The notes below the pieces were generated by a model that was not told where the DNA came from, did not search any database, and saw nothing but the letters and a program-made list of their open reading frames with translations. From the NCBI RefSeq assembly GCF_014641195.1, contig NZ_BMHQ01000006.1, positions 62,001-126,000 of the forward strand: a stretch of DNA of 64,000 nucleotides, read 5' to 3'. This DNA comes from Marinithermofilum abyssi (GTDB lineage: Bacteria; Bacillota; Bacilli; Thermoactinomycetales; DSM-45169). Position numbers and translations under genes: made by a program. Shown here in pieces: positions 27,796 through 37,370 of this stretch (the first letter of the stretch is position 1; each line of letters opens with the position of its first letter).

Positions 27796-28449
27796 ATGAG
27801 CAAACAGTTTGCAGTGATCGGTTTGGGCCGCTTTGGCGGGAGCGTGGCGCAAACCTTGCACGATATGGGATATGAGGTGCTGGCAATTGATCGCGATCCG
27901 CAACGTGTGCAGGATTACGCACAAATTGTCACCCATGCGGTAGAGGCGGATTCCACGGACGAAAATGCGCTTCGTGCTTTGGGCATCCGCAATTTTGACG
28001 TAGTGGTCGTCTCCATCGGGGAAGATATGCAATCCAGCATTCTGACGACCTTGATTTTGCTGGAGTTGGGCGTGAAAAAAGTGGTTGTCAAAGCACGTAA
28101 CGACCTGCAGGGCAAGGTGTTGTACAGGATCGGCGCCCACAAAGTGATTTACCCGGAGCGTGATATGGGTGTCCGTGTGGCACATAACTTGATCTCCCCC
28201 AATATTTTGGATTATATCGAGCTGGCGGATGATTACAGCATCCTGGAGATCAGCGCCGGCGAGTTTTTCAGAGGAAAAACACTGGAGGAACTGGATATCC
28301 GCGCAAAGTTCGGATGCAACGTTATGGCTATCAAGAGCGGGGATCGAATCAATATTGCTCCCATGGCCAATGATGTGATTCATGAGGGCGACATTCTAGT
28401 CGTGATCGGTCACAATGACGACCTGAAAAAACTGGAGGAAAAGGCATAG
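27796..28449 (+). CDS. Potassium-channel regulatory RCK subunit (KtrA/TrkA type)
   Basis: A 217-residue cytoplasmic gating protein for a Ktr-type K+ transporter. The N-terminal Rossmann domain has VIGLGRFGGSVAQTL and an acidic strand end (LAIDRD) for nucleotide binding; the TrkA-C domain begins near residue 135 (DYSILEISAGEF). It is the length of B. subtilis KtrA/KtrC. The membrane subunit KtrB/KtrD is not next to it, which is also the case for ktrC/ktrD. AGGAGGA precedes ATG 27796. It ends 4 nt before the next gene. Confidence 0.92.
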   Translation: MSKQFAVIGLGRFGGSVAQTLHDMGYEVLAIDRDPQRVQDYAQIVTHAVEADSTDENALRALGIRNFDVVVVSIGEDMQSSILTTLILLELGVKKVVVKARNDLQGKVLYRIGAHKVIYPERDMGVRVAHNLISPNILDYIELADDYSILEISAGEFFRGKTLEELDIRAKFGCNVMAIKSGDRINIAPMANDVIHEGDILVVIGHNDDLKKLEEKA

Positions 28450-28453
28450 CAAA

Positions 28454-29254
28454 ATGTACATACGACAGATTACCTCGTCCCGAAACGAAAAAGTGAAACG
28501 GTGGCGCAAACTGGGGACTCGAAAAGGCCGGGAAGAGTACGGCTCGATCCTCATTGAGGGGGAACACCTGCTGGAGGAAGCTTTTACTGCGGGATGGACC
28601 ATTCATGCCGTGCTGGTTTCAGAAGAGGGACAAGAGGTGTTGCGTCGTTTTCAAGGGATTCGGGATGTTCCGGTTTATTCCCTGCCCACGGCAGTTTTTG
28701 CTCAACTGGTGGATACACAGTCACCTCAAGGTATCGCTGCTGAAGTGGCTGTTCCCCGTGCATCGGAGTACCGTCCCTCCGGGTCAGCTAGGCTGTTGCT
28801 CCTCGATGCGATACAGGATCCCGGCAATTTGGGCGCTATTATGCGGACGGCAGAAGCCGCAGGAGTGGAGGAAGTGTGGCTGGGAAGCGGAACCGTGGAC
28901 CCTTATAATCCGAAAGTGGTTCGGTCAGCGATGGGCTCCCTGTTTCGCTTGCGTCTGCGCAGGGTCCATTTAAAGCGGGCGATCCCGGAGTTGAAGCGGA
29001 AGGGTTTTACCATCGTAAGCACGGAGCCACGGGCGGAACAGGCTCATTTTGCCGTCACCTATCCGAAACGCACAGCCGTATTGTTGGGCAATGAGGGCCG
29101 CGGCGTGTCCGAAGAGCTGGCCAAGCTGGCGGACCTGCGGGTGAGGATTCCCATGCCCGGAAAAGCAGAATCCTTGAATGTCTCCGTTACGGCTGGAATT
29201 TTGCTGTTTGAGATGGTACGGCAAGTTTGGGAGACGGAAAAAGGGGTTTGTTGA
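28454..29254 (+). CDS. TrmH/SpoU family rRNA 2'-O-methyltransferase
   Basis: A 266-residue SPOUT methyltransferase. An N-terminal substrate-binding domain (to about 100) precedes the trefoil-knot SPOUT domain with the three motifs LLDAIQDPGNLGAIMRTAE, LLGNEGRGVSEEL and PMPGKAESLNVSVTAGILLF. It corresponds to B. subtilis YsgA, which lies just upstream of pheST as here. The precise rRNA or tRNA site is not known from sequence. 4 nt after the RCK gene, so probably one transcript. Confidence 0.92.
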   Translation: MYIRQITSSRNEKVKRWRKLGTRKGREEYGSILIEGEHLLEEAFTAGWTIHAVLVSEEGQEVLRRFQGIRDVPVYSLPTAVFAQLVDTQSPQGIAAEVAVPRASEYRPSGSARLLLLDAIQDPGNLGAIMRTAEAAGVEEVWLGSGTVDPYNPKVVRSAMGSLFRLRLRRVHLKRAIPELKRKGFTIVSTEPRAEQAHFAVTYPKRTAVLLGNEGRGVSEELAKLADLRVRIPMPGKAESLNVSVTAGILLFEMVRQVWETEKGVC

Positions 29255-29284
29255 CTCTGGAAAACGCGCAAAAATTGTTGTAAG

Positions 29285-29601
29285 ATGAGGGTAAACTTTT
29301 GCTGAAGCGGTAAAGCTTTGGGTCTGGAAAACCGATAGGCTGTGATGGAGAAAAGTAGGCCATTGTCGCTCTTACAGGGAGGAGGCGCCGCGACTGGAAG
29401 CGCCTCTAAGGCTGCGAATGGCTGAAGTTCGCTCCGGAGCCGTTCTCCCGAACCGTCCCGCAAGTTGGGAATGCAAGTAAGGAGAACCGGGCGCGTCCGT
29501 TATCGCGTTTTGAGTGGGGCTGTATGCCGCTGATCGGCATCAGCTCAATAAGGGTGGTACCACGGAATCTCTCGTCCCTTGGACGCGGGATTTTTTTATT
29601 T
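29285..29601 (+). promoter_or_regulatory. T-box leader of pheS-pheT (tRNA-Phe sensing)
   Basis: The T-box core AATAAGGGTGGTACCACG is at 29557-29574, followed by the terminator CTCGTCC / GGACGCGGG and a T-run to 29597. A TTC (Phe) triplet at 29428-29430 lies in GCTGAAGTTCGCTCC, a plausible specifier loop. Uncharged tRNA-Phe should relieve termination. Confidence 0.9.
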
Positions 29602-29621
29602 TTACGAGGAGGGATTAAAGC

Positions 29622-30656
29622 ATGAGGGATCGGTTGGAAGCGTTGCGGGAAGAAGCGGCTTCTTCCATCCAGGCGGCGGAAAGTCTGGAACAGCTGAAAG
29701 AGCTGCGCATCAAATATCTTGGCAAAAAAGGCGAGCTGACATCCATTTTGCGCGGAATGAAGGATGTCGCTCCCGAAGAGCGTCCAGTGATCGGCGGGCT
29801 GGCCAATGAGATCCGGTCGGCCATGGAAAAACAGCTGGACGAAAAGGAAAGCGATTTGCAGGAAGCCGCGCTAAAAGCCCGCCTGAAAGAGGAAACCATT
29901 GATGTGACGCTGCCGGGTAAACAGGCGCCGCTGGGAACGATTCATCCCATTCAGGCGGTGATCGAGCAGATCGAGGATATTTTCATCGGGATGGGCTTCG
30001 AAGTGGCAGAAGGGCCGGAAGTGGAATCGGACTACTACAATTTTGAAGCGTTAAATCTGCCCAAAGAGCATCCGGCTCGGGATATGCAGGATTCGTTCTA
30101 TATCACGCCGGAAATTTTGTTGCGAACCCATACTTCTCCGGTTCAGGTGCGAACGATGGAAGCAAAGGAAGGGCAGGTGCCGGTGAAGATTATCTGCCCG
30201 GGCAAAGTATATCGCCGGGACGACGATGACGCCACTCACTCTCATCAGTTTACCCAAGTAGAAGGCTTGGTGGTGGACCGGGGTATTTCCATGAGTGAAT
30301 TAAACGGGATTCTGCTGTCGTTTGCGGAGCAGTTTTTCGGCATGGAACTGGAAACCCGCCTCCGTCCCAGCTACTTCCCCTTCACGGAACCTAGTGTGGA
30401 GATGGATATCTCCTGTGTGATGTGCGGTGGTAAAGGATGCCGGGTGTGCAAGCAGACCGGTTGGATTGAGATTTTGGGAGCCGGTATGGTTCACCCCCGG
30501 GTATTGGAACATGGAGGGTACAATGCTGAGCGGTACACCGGCTTCGCCTTTGGGATGGGGCCGGAACGGATGGCGATGCTGAAATACGGCATCGATGATA
30601 TCCGCCATTTTTATACCAACGATTTGCGGTTCCTGCGTCAATTCAAAACGTTGTAA
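29622..30656 (+). CDS. pheS: Phenylalanyl-tRNA synthetase alpha subunit
   Basis: Catalytic subunit of the (alpha-beta)2 enzyme that charges tRNA-Phe. 344 residues: an N-terminal coiled coil (about 1-85) that binds tRNA, then the class II core with motif 2 around [19 protein letters not shown] and motif 3 around [25 protein letters not shown] precedes ATG 29622. 13 nt from pheT, with T-box control of both. Confidence 0.98.
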   Translation: MRDRLEALREEAASSIQAAESLEQLKELRIKYLGKKGELTSILRGMKDVAPEERPVIGGLANEIRSAMEKQLDEKESDLQEAALKARLKEETIDVTLPGKQAPLGTIHPIQAVIEQIEDIFIGMGFEVAEGPEVESDYYNFEALNLPKEHPARDMQDSFYITPEILLRTHTSPVQVRTMEAKEGQVPVKIICPGKVYRRDDDDATHSHQFTQVEGLVVDRGISMSELNGILLSFAEQFFGMELETRLRPSYFPFTEPSVEMDISCVMCGGKGCRVCKQTGWIEILGAGMVHPRVLEHGGYNAERYTGFAFGMGPERMAMLKYGIDDIRHFYTNDLRFLRQFKTL

Positions 30657-30669
30657 GGGAGGGGATTCC

Positions 30670-33090
30670 ATGAAAATTTCCTATGAATGGCTGAGTGAAT
30701 ATGTGGATCTGGAAGGCGTTACCCCGGAACAGATTGCGGAGGAGCTGACCCGGGGCGGCATTGAAGTGGATATCGTGGAACAGCGGGATGCCGGAGTGGA
30801 AAATGTGGTGGTGGGCTATGTGATGGAAGCCAAACAGCACCCCAATGCGGACAAACTCCGGGTATGCCAGGTGGACGCCGGCCGAGAAGAACCGCTGCAG
30901 ATCGTATGCGGCGCGCCCAATGTCGCTCGGGGTCAAAAGGTACCGGTCGCGCTCCACGGGGCTAAGCTTCCCGGTGGAGTAAAAATCAAAAATACCAAGC
31001 TGCGGGGAGAGAAATCCCAAGGGATGATCTGTTCCGCTAAAGAACTGGGTCTGCCGGAAAAATTGCTGCCCACGGAGCAGACAGAAGGCATTCTGGTGTT
31101 ACCGGAAGAGGCGGAAGTGGGCAGCGACGTGCGACCGCTGTTGGGGTTGACAGATACGGTGTTGGAGCTGGATTTGACTCCCAACCGTTCCGACTGCCTC
31201 AGTATGTGGGGTACAGCTTATGAGGTAGCGGCTCTCCTGGACCGGGAAATCTGGTTGCCGGAGGCTCCCGCCGCCCATCCGTCAGGCAAAACCAAAACGG
31301 TGGCCATCGAGCTGGATGCGGAAGAGGATTGTCCCTTTTATGCGGCGCAAGTGGTTGATAATCTGAAGCTGGCCCCTTCGCCCCAATGGCTGCAAAACCG
31401 CTTGGTGGCAGCGGGGATTCGCCCGATCAACAACGTAGTCGATGTGACCAACTATGTCATGTTGGAATACGGGCAGCCGCTGCACGCTTTTGACTACGAC
31501 AAAGTGACCGACGGAGAGATTGTGGTGCGCCGCGCACAGCCCGGTGAGCAGGTCAAAACGTTGGATGGCGTCACTCGGGCTTGCGACGGGGAAACCTTGC
31601 TGATTACTGACGGCACCCAGCCCATCGGCATCGCCGGGGTGATGGGAGGAGAAAACTCGGAAGTGACCGAATCCACCACCACCGTGTTGCTGGAATCCGC
31701 CTTTTTTGCGCCGCCGTCCATTCGCAGCACGGCACGTAAACTGGGTCTTCGCTCGGAAGCCAGCAACCGTTTTGAAAAAGGGGTGGATCCCGAACGGATT
31801 GTCCCCGCTTTGCAACGGGCGGTGCAACTGTTGCAAGAGCTGGCGGGAGGTGAACCGGCATCTGAAGTGACCGTGGAAAAGATGGGGGATGTGGAAGATG
31901 TCACGGTACAGCTCCGTCATGATCGATTGAACAATGTGCTGGGAGTACAGGTGAAACCGGAAACGGTGCGGGATGTTTTCCGCCGCCTCCGGTTTGAGAT
32001 GGAAGAGAGAGACGGCGTTTACCGTGTTCGGGTTCCTTCCCGCCGCCCGGACATTTCCATCGAAGTGGACTTGATTGAGGAAGTGGCCCGTATTTACGGG
32101 TATGATAAGATCCCGACAACGTTGCCCTGGGGACAACAATCTCCCGGTGCATTGACCCGGGAACAAAAACTGCGCCGGGTGGTGCGCCATACCTTGCGGG
32201 ATGCCGGTTTCAACGAGGTGCTCAACTACAGCCTGACCTCTCCGGACCGGCTGAAAGAATTGCCGCCACTGGATAAAGGGATTCGTCCAGTCCGCCTGAA
32301 CATGCCGATGAGTGATGAACGGAAAGTGCTCCGGACCACTTTGCTGCCGCAATTAGTGGAATCGGCGGAGTACAATGTGCATCGCCGACAGGAACAATTG
32401 GCCTTCTTTGAGTTGGGGCGTACCTATATCACGGAAGAGAAAAAGCTGACCGAGCTGCCCCAGGAACGCTGGGAGCTGGCCGCGCTGGTAACGGGGCCGT
32501 TGGCTGCGGCTCATTGGCAAGGGAACAACCAACCCGTCGATTTCTTCACTGTCAAGGGGCAGTTGGAGATGTTGCTGACCCGGCTGGGTGTCCAAGGCAT
32601 TGCTTATCGGGCGGCTGAACTGGAAGGATTCCACCCGGGACGGACGGCGGAAGTGTTGTTGAACGGTCGGGTGATTGGATGCATCGGTCAGATTCATCTG
32701 CAAGTATCGGAAGCCCATGACTTGGAAGAGACCTATGCTTTCCAGGTGCAATTGGCTCCACTGTTTGAAGCCGCAGTGACCGATCCGAAATATGCGCCGA
32801 TTCCCCGCTATCCCTCTACGACGCGGGATCTGGCTTTGGTAGTCCATCAAGATGTACCGGCAGCCGAGTTGGAATCCGCTATCCGTCAAGCCGGCGGAAA
32901 GCTGTTGGTCGATGCGACGCTCTTTGATGTGTTTACGGGGAAACAGGTCGGGGAAGGAAAGAAAAGTGTAGCCTATACTTTAACGTATCGGGCAGAAGAC
33001 CGCACATTGACCGATGAGGAAGTGAACGAGGTTCACGGGCGTATCGTGGAACATGTGGAAGCTGCCTTTAGAGCGGTTTTGCGTCAATAA
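30670..33090 (+). CDS. pheT: Phenylalanyl-tRNA synthetase beta subunit
   Basis: 806-residue partner of PheS. An N-terminal tRNA-binding (EMAP/OB) domain (about 40-150), the B3/B4 editing region, the B5 domain, a core-like domain (YNVHRRQEQLAFFELGRTY) and a C-terminal anticodon-binding domain (from about 715, YPSTTRDLALVV). AAGGGAGGGG precedes ATG 30670; a 25-residue upstream extension in the same frame overlaps pheS and is rejected. A terminator follows. Confidence 0.98.
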   Translation: MKISYEWLSEYVDLEGVTPEQIAEELTRGGIEVDIVEQRDAGVENVVVGYVMEAKQHPNADKLRVCQVDAGREEPLQIVCGAPNVARGQKVPVALHGAKLPGGVKIKNTKLRGEKSQGMICSAKELGLPEKLLPTEQTEGILVLPEEAEVGSDVRPLLGLTDTVLELDLTPNRSDCLSMWGTAYEVAALLDREIWLPEAPAAHPSGKTKTVAIELDAEEDCPFYAAQVVDNLKLAPSPQWLQNRLVAAGIRPINNVVDVTNYVMLEYGQPLHAFDYDKVTDGEIVVRRAQPGEQVKTLDGVTRACDGETLLITDGTQPIGIAGVMGGENSEVTESTTTVLLESAFFAPPSIRSTARKLGLRSEASNRFEKGVDPERIVPALQRAVQLLQELAGGEPASEVTVEKMGDVEDVTVQLRHDRLNNVLGVQVKPETVRDVFRRLRFEMEERDGVYRVRVPSRRPDISIEVDLIEEVARIYGYDKIPTTLPWGQQSPGALTREQKLRRVVRHTLRDAGFNEVLNYSLTSPDRLKELPPLDKGIRPVRLNMPMSDERKVLRTTLLPQLVESAEYNVHRRQEQLAFFELGRTYITEEKKLTELPQERWELAALVTGPLAAAHWQGNNQPVDFFTVKGQLEMLLTRLGVQGIAYRAAELEGFHPGRTAEVLLNGRVIGCIGQIHLQVSEAHDLEETYAFQVQLAPLFEAAVTDPKYAPIPRYPSTTRDLALVVHQDVPAAELESAIRQAGGKLLVDATLFDVFTGKQVGEGKKSVAYTLTYRAEDRTLTDEEVNEVHGRIVEHVEAAFRAVLRQ

Positions 33091-33147
33091 GCTGCTTACA
33101 TGGAAGAGATCAGAGGCATGACAGAAGCCGTTTTTCCGCCAAGGGGT

Positions 33148-33184
33148 GAAAACCGCCTCAGGGAAGGACGGTTTCCCTTTTTTC
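33148..33184 (+). terminator. pheT terminator
   Basis: AAACCG / CGGTTT stem with a longer loop, then CCCTTTTTTCT. Confidence 0.6.
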
Positions 33185-33281
33185 TATCAAACCATGTCGA
33201 TTTTTTGGGGGGTTGCAGGAGTTTGGCCCTGCAGAGAGAATAGGGTGTAGTAGCCTTCACGGGGTGAAGGAGGGAAACAAC

Positions 33282-33533
33282 ATGAGCAAGAATAAGCTGA
33301 GTGTGGAAATTTACGGACAACAGTACAACATCATCGGGAAGGCCAGCCCAGGCTACATGCGGGAAGTTGCCAGGCAAGTGGATGAAAACATGCGAACCAT
33401 TGCCCAGGGCAACCCCCGCTTGGATACCACCAAACTGGCCGTATTGTCGGCGGTGAACATTACCGATCAGTATCTGAAACTGAAACAAGAGTACGAAGAG
33501 ATCATGCACTTGATTGAAGACGATCAACCGTGA
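33282..33533 (+). CDS. zapA: Cell-division protein ZapA
   Basis: An 83-residue FtsZ-ring-associated protein that bundles FtsZ filaments. The N-terminal strand-helix region (SVEIYGQQYNIIGKAS) is followed by a coiled-coil C-terminus (NITDQYLKLKQEYEEIMHLI). GAAGGAGGG precedes ATG 33282. As in B. subtilis it lies between pheT and the cvpA-like gene; rnhC, which separates pheT and zapA there, is absent. The end overlaps the region where the next gene starts. Confidence 0.93.
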   Translation: MSKNKLSVEIYGQQYNIIGKASPGYMREVARQVDENMRTIAQGNPRLDTTKLAVLSAVNITDQYLKLKQEYEEIMHLIEDDQP

Positions 33534-33550
33534 GGGATCTAAGGATGAAT

Positions 33551-34084
33551 ATGTTGGATCTGATCATTGTCGTGCTGGTTGCAGGCGGAGTATTTCGGGG
33601 TTATCGCAGAGGTTTCATCCTGGAAGTGGCTGCATTGGCCGGAGTCTTCCTCGCGCTGTTTCTGGCTTATCAGTTCCGTGACGAAATGGCACCCGTACTA
33701 CAACAAGTAGTGCCTCTTCCGAAAGATGTCAGCGGCAATGCCTTGGTCAGCTTTTTTAAAGTGGAAGAGGCCATCTACAGCGTGATGGCCTTTGTCGTCG
33801 TCTTTTTCGGTGTGAAGTTGTTGTTGTCGCTGGGGGCTTCTTTGCTGACTTCTGTAGCCCGTCTGCCTGTACTGAACAAGATCAATCAGATTGGCGGTGC
33901 GGGGGTCGCCTTGATCAAGGTGGTATTGGTTTTGATGATTTTCATCAATTTGATGCATCTTTTGCCGATGGAGACCAGCCGGCAAGCCGTGGAGAACTCC
34001 GCGCTGAGCCAAGGTATTTTGTCCATGACCCCGGATATGAAGGAGATCCTCAAAGAATTGGTATCTCCTTCCCAATCGGCTTAA
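33551..34084 (+). CDS. CvpA family membrane protein
   Basis: A 177-residue membrane protein with four hydrophobic helices, of the CvpA/YshB family (colicin V production in E. coli; function in Firmicutes unknown). The family start MLDLI followed by YRRGFILEVAAL favours ATG 33551, with AAGGA 5 nt upstream; ATG 33545 is also possible. It immediately follows zapA and is translationally close to it. Repeat copy D begins just after its stop. Confidence 0.88.
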   Translation: MLDLIIVVLVAGGVFRGYRRGFILEVAALAGVFLALFLAYQFRDEMAPVLQQVVPLPKDVSGNALVSFFKVEEAIYSVMAFVVVFFGVKLLLSLGASLLTSVARLPVLNKINQIGGAGVALIKVVLVLMIFINLMHLLPMETSRQAVENSALSQGILSMTPDMKEILKELVSPSQSA

Positions 34085-34085
34085 A

Positions 34086-34343
34086 GCCGACAAGCCTCAT
34101 CAGTTGTATAGGAAGAGCGGGAAGCCTTTCTGCCAAGAGAAGCGACCTTTGAACGACATACCTGCTTTGATACGTAGGACCGAGGTAAAAAGCGAGCCTT
34201 ACAAAGTATTTCCTTTGGCTCGCGCCTCGGTCATCGTACTTAAGAAGCACAAGTCGTGCTTTTTTGTCGCTCCGCTCCAAAGTCACGCTATGTTTTGGAG
34301 CGGACAGTATCACTCTCTGTTACGTCGGAGAGGGAGTGACGGG
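34086..34343 (+). repeat. Dispersed structured repeat, copy D
   Basis: The best-formed copy. GACCGAGG..GCGAGCC (34178-34198) pairs with GGCTCGC..CCTCGGTC (34217-34232); AAGCAC pairs with GTGCTT (34245-34262); CCGCTCCAAA (34272-34281) pairs perfectly with TTTGGAGCGG (34294-34303); TCACTC pairs with GAGTGA near 34311-34339. It begins right after the cvpA stop codon. Confidence 0.85.
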
Positions 34344-34558
34344 TAGAAGGGCTCTCTGCTTTCCTTGTGATGTTTTGACATCAACCTCGCACTTCTCAAA
34401 AGAGACGGGAAGCTGCTGACAAAGTTTCTCAAATTGAGCGGCAGGTTTTCATCATCCCGGAGAAGGTTTTTCGTCGTTCTTGACGCAAAATTGGACGATG
34501 AATTTATCATCGGTTTATGATAAAAGGAAGAGAGTTGGATGGAGAAAGGGAGAAACCG
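34344..34558. other. Remaining intergenic part before polX
   Basis: No gene seen. It holds CTGCTGACAAAG at 34433, the same start motif as the repeats but without the rest, and a ribosome site GAAAGGGAG for polX. Confidence 0.4.
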
Positions 34559-36271
34559 ATGAATAATAAACAGGTGGCTTCTGTGTTGAACCAATTGGCC
34601 GATATGATGGAAGTGAACGGGGATAACCCCTTTAAAGTAAATGCTTACCGCCGAGCTGCCCGGGCGGTGGAGAACAGCCGCGCTTCCTTGACAGAGTTGG
34701 ACGGAGGTCCTGAGGCGTTGTCGGGGGTTGGAAAAGGGACGGCTTCTGTCATAAAAGAAATCTTGGAGACGGGATCTTGTACTCCGTTGGAGGAGCTTCG
34801 GCAAAAGCTGCCGGAGGGATTGCCGGAGCTGCTTCAGATCCCGGGCATGGGACCCAAGACGGTGCATGCGGTCTATCACCAGCTGGGAGTCACCGACTTG
34901 GAAGCACTGGAACAGGCATTAAAGGAGAAGCGCCTGCGCTCCTTGTCGGGATTCGGTCCGAAAAAAGAAGAGAAGATCCTGGAAGGGATTCGCCGTTACC
35001 GGGAGCGGCCGGATCGGATGTTGTTGGGGCATGTGCTCCCGGTGGCGGAAGAAATTCTGAAGCGGTTGCGGGAGCATCCCGCTGTGGAACAGGCGGAGAC
35101 AGCGGGTAGCTTGCGGAGAATGAAGGAAACGGTCAAGGATCTGGATTTCGTAGTGGCGACCCGCCATCCGGAACAAGTGGCGGATGCAATTGTCTCAATG
35201 CCAGAAGTGACCCGGGTGATCAATCACGGGGATACCAAAGTGAGCGTGATGTTTCACCAAGGATTTGAGATTCAGGTGGATATACGGCTGGTGTCACCGG
35301 AGCAGTTCGTTGCCGCCCTGGTCCATTTTACCGGGTCCAAGGAGCACAACGTCCGTTTGCGGCAGCGTGCCAAGGAATTCGGGTGGAAAGTTAGCGAATA
35401 CGGGATTTATGATGTAAAACGGGATGAAGTGTTTACCTTTGCGGATGAAAAGGAAGTATATCAAAAGTTGCAGCTACCCTATGTCATTCCGGAAATGAGG
35501 GAAGATCGGGGAGAGCTGGATGTGGAAGAGGAGCATCCGGAGCGGATTCGGCTAGAGGATTATCGCGGCGACCTTCATATGCATACGAGATGGAGTGACG
35601 GGGCCCATTCAATACGGGAGATGGCCTTGGCTGCCGAAGAACGGGGCTATGAGTATATCGCGATCACCGATCATTCTCAATCCCTGAAGGTGGCCAGCGG
35701 ACTGACTGCTGACGATTTGCGGCGTCAGCGTGAGGAGATTGCCCGGGTGAATGAAGAAGTGGATGGCATTACGGTGTTGGCTGGCATCGAGATGGATATC
35801 TTGCCCGGCGGGGAGCTGGATTTTCCGGATGAGGTCTTGGTGGAGTTGGATCTTGTGATCGCTTCTATTCACAGTGCTTTTCAGCAAGACCAAGAGACGA
35901 TGACCAAACGCATCCTGCAGGCGATGGAAAATCCCCATGTGCATATCATCGCGCACCCCACCGGCCGGTTGATCCATCGGCGGGATCCGTATGCAGTGGA
36001 CATGCATCGTATTTTTCAAGCAGCCAAAGAGACGGGAACGGTGTTGGAACTGAATGCCAACCCCCACCGGCTGGATCTCAATGATTACTGGCTGAAGCTG
36101 GCCCGGGAGGAATACGGGGTCGATTTCACCATCAATACCGATGCGCATTCCACTGAAGGAATGGGCGTAATCCCGCTGGGGATTGCCACCGCTCGCAGAG
36201 GGTGGCTGGAAGCGGATCACGTGATCAATACCTATTCCCTGGATCGACTCCTGGCTCGATTAAAATCGTAA
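34559..36271 (+). CDS. polX: DNA polymerase X with PHP domain
   Basis: A 570-residue bacterial family X polymerase implicated in base-excision and gap repair, with a 3'-5' exonuclease in the PHP domain. The N-terminal part has helix-hairpin-helix repeats (LQIPGMGPKTVHAVY, LSGFGPKKEEKIL) and the nucleotidyltransferase site (TAGSLRRMKETVKDLDFVV). The PHP domain from about residue 340 keeps its metal ligands: DLHMHTRWSDG, ITDHSQS, GIEMDI, SIHSAF, IAHPTGR, NTDAHS. Same length and position as in B. subtilis. GAAAGGGAG precedes ATG 34559. Confidence 0.97.
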   Translation: MNNKQVASVLNQLADMMEVNGDNPFKVNAYRRAARAVENSRASLTELDGGPEALSGVGKGTASVIKEILETGSCTPLEELRQKLPEGLPELLQIPGMGPKTVHAVYHQLGVTDLEALEQALKEKRLRSLSGFGPKKEEKILEGIRRYRERPDRMLLGHVLPVAEEILKRLREHPAVEQAETAGSLRRMKETVKDLDFVVATRHPEQVADAIVSMPEVTRVINHGDTKVSVMFHQGFEIQVDIRLVSPEQFVAALVHFTGSKEHNVRLRQRAKEFGWKVSEYGIYDVKRDEVFTFADEKEVYQKLQLPYVIPEMREDRGELDVEEEHPERIRLEDYRGDLHMHTRWSDGAHSIREMALAAEERGYEYIAITDHSQSLKVASGLTADDLRRQREEIARVNEEVDGITVLAGIEMDILPGGELDFPDEVLVELDLVIASIHSAFQQDQETMTKRILQAMENPHVHIIAHPTGRLIHRRDPYAVDMHRIFQAAKETGTVLELNANPHRLDLNDYWLKLAREEYGVDFTINTDAHSTEGMGVIPLGIATARRGWLEADHVINTYSLDRLLARLKS

Positions 36272-36283
36272 AGATGAATAGAG

Positions 36284-36365
36284 GCAACAAATATCGGGAT
36301 AATAACAGAAGAATTCCAACCTCGAAGGGCAGGTTGACGAGGCATGTACAAGCGATATTTGTTGC
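36284..36365 (+). promoter_or_regulatory. Inverted repeat enclosing the sleB-like start codon
   Basis: A 13-bp perfect pair, GCAACAAATATCG (36284-36296) with CGATATTTGTTGC (36353-36365), encloses the ribosome site and ATG 36344. Inside it CAACCT (36317-36322) pairs with AGGTTG (36331-36336). No T-run, so it is not a terminator for polX. Translational control of the hydrolase is possible. Confidence 0.5.
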
Positions 36366-37333
36366 TCTTTTGCATATGTGCACTGGTAGCGACGCCAATG
36401 ACGGGGTATGCTGCTCAAGCCCGGTCTTCCTTTGGAAAAGGTGTCCTTAAAGTAGGTGCGACCGGAGGCGATGTCTATGAGCTGCAAGGTCGCCTGAAAT
36501 TTTTAGGGTACTATACAGGACCGGTGGATGGAAAGTTCCGTGACCGTACCTATCGGGCGGTTCGCCTATTCCAGTATGCCTTTGGCATCGATGTCGACGG
36601 CACGGTAGGTCCCCTTACCAAACGGAGGCTGTGGGAAGCCACGCGGGTTTGGGTTCCAGGACTGGAAAACCGCATCTACAAAAAGGGAGATGAAGGCGGG
36701 TATGTCTGGGAGTTGCAACGGCGATTGCGATTCATCGGATTTTACACCGGAAAAGTGGATGGGAAGTTCCAGGACCGAACCGAGCGAGCTGTACGTCTGT
36801 TCCAGTACGAATTTGGATTGAAAGTGGATGGACGTGTCGGCCCGGAAACCAAGCTGAAGCTGTGGAAAGCCACCCGTTATTGGAGGCCGGGTGCTAAAGT
36901 CGGGCCGGGTAAAGTCCGTAGAGCTCCGATGACCCGGATCAAACCCATGAGCAAGGTTCCTCAAAGCAATGCCGGGTTGTCCAAACAAGATATCCGCATG
37001 ATGGCCCAAGCGGTCCATGCGGAAGCACGCGGGGAAAGCTTTATAGGAAAAGTCGCAGTGGCAGCGGTCATCTTGAACCGTATGGAAAGCGAAAAGTTTC
37101 CCGACACCCCATCGGCAATCATTTTCCAACCCATGGCATTTACAGCCGTGGCAGATGGACAGATTTGGCTGGAGCCGGACAAAGAATCGGAAAAAGCGGT
37201 ACACGCTGCCTTAAACGGGTGGGATCCCAGCGGCGGAGCCTTGTATTACTTCAATCCGGCCACCGCAACATCGGATTGGATCTGGTCCCGTCCCCAAATT
37301 AAACGCATCGGACAGCATATCTTTACTCGATAA
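36344..37333 (+). CDS. SleB-type spore cortex-lytic enzyme
   Basis: A 329-residue secreted protein. A signal peptide (about 1-23, ending GYAAQA) precedes two peptidoglycan-binding repeats (about 36-95 and 110-170, each with the KFxDRTxRAVRLFQY pattern) and a C-terminal hydrolase-2 domain of the SleB/CwlJ lytic transglycosylase family from about 215, with the catalytic-region Glu in VHAEARGE. SleB normally has one binding repeat; two is a variation. No ypeB partner follows. The ribosome site is weak and lies inside an inverted repeat. Forespore expression is expected but not shown. Confidence 0.88.
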   Translation: MYKRYLLLFCICALVATPMTGYAAQARSSFGKGVLKVGATGGDVYELQGRLKFLGYYTGPVDGKFRDRTYRAVRLFQYAFGIDVDGTVGPLTKRRLWEATRVWVPGLENRIYKKGDEGGYVWELQRRLRFIGFYTGKVDGKFQDRTERAVRLFQYEFGLKVDGRVGPETKLKLWKATRYWRPGAKVGPGKVRRAPMTRIKPMSKVPQSNAGLSKQDIRMMAQAVHAEARGESFIGKVAVAAVILNRMESEKFPDTPSAIIFQPMAFTAVADGQIWLEPDKESEKAVHAALNGWDPSGGALYYFNPATATSDWIWSRPQIKRIGQHIFTR

Positions 37334-37336
37334 AAA

Positions 37337-37367
37337 AACTGCCGTGGAATTCCACGGCAGTTTTTTT
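37337..37367. terminator. Bidirectional terminator
   Basis: AAACTGCCGTGG / CCACGGCAGTTT with a very short loop and T7; A7 on the other side serves the convergent gene. Confidence 0.9.
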
Positions 37368-37370
37368 ATT

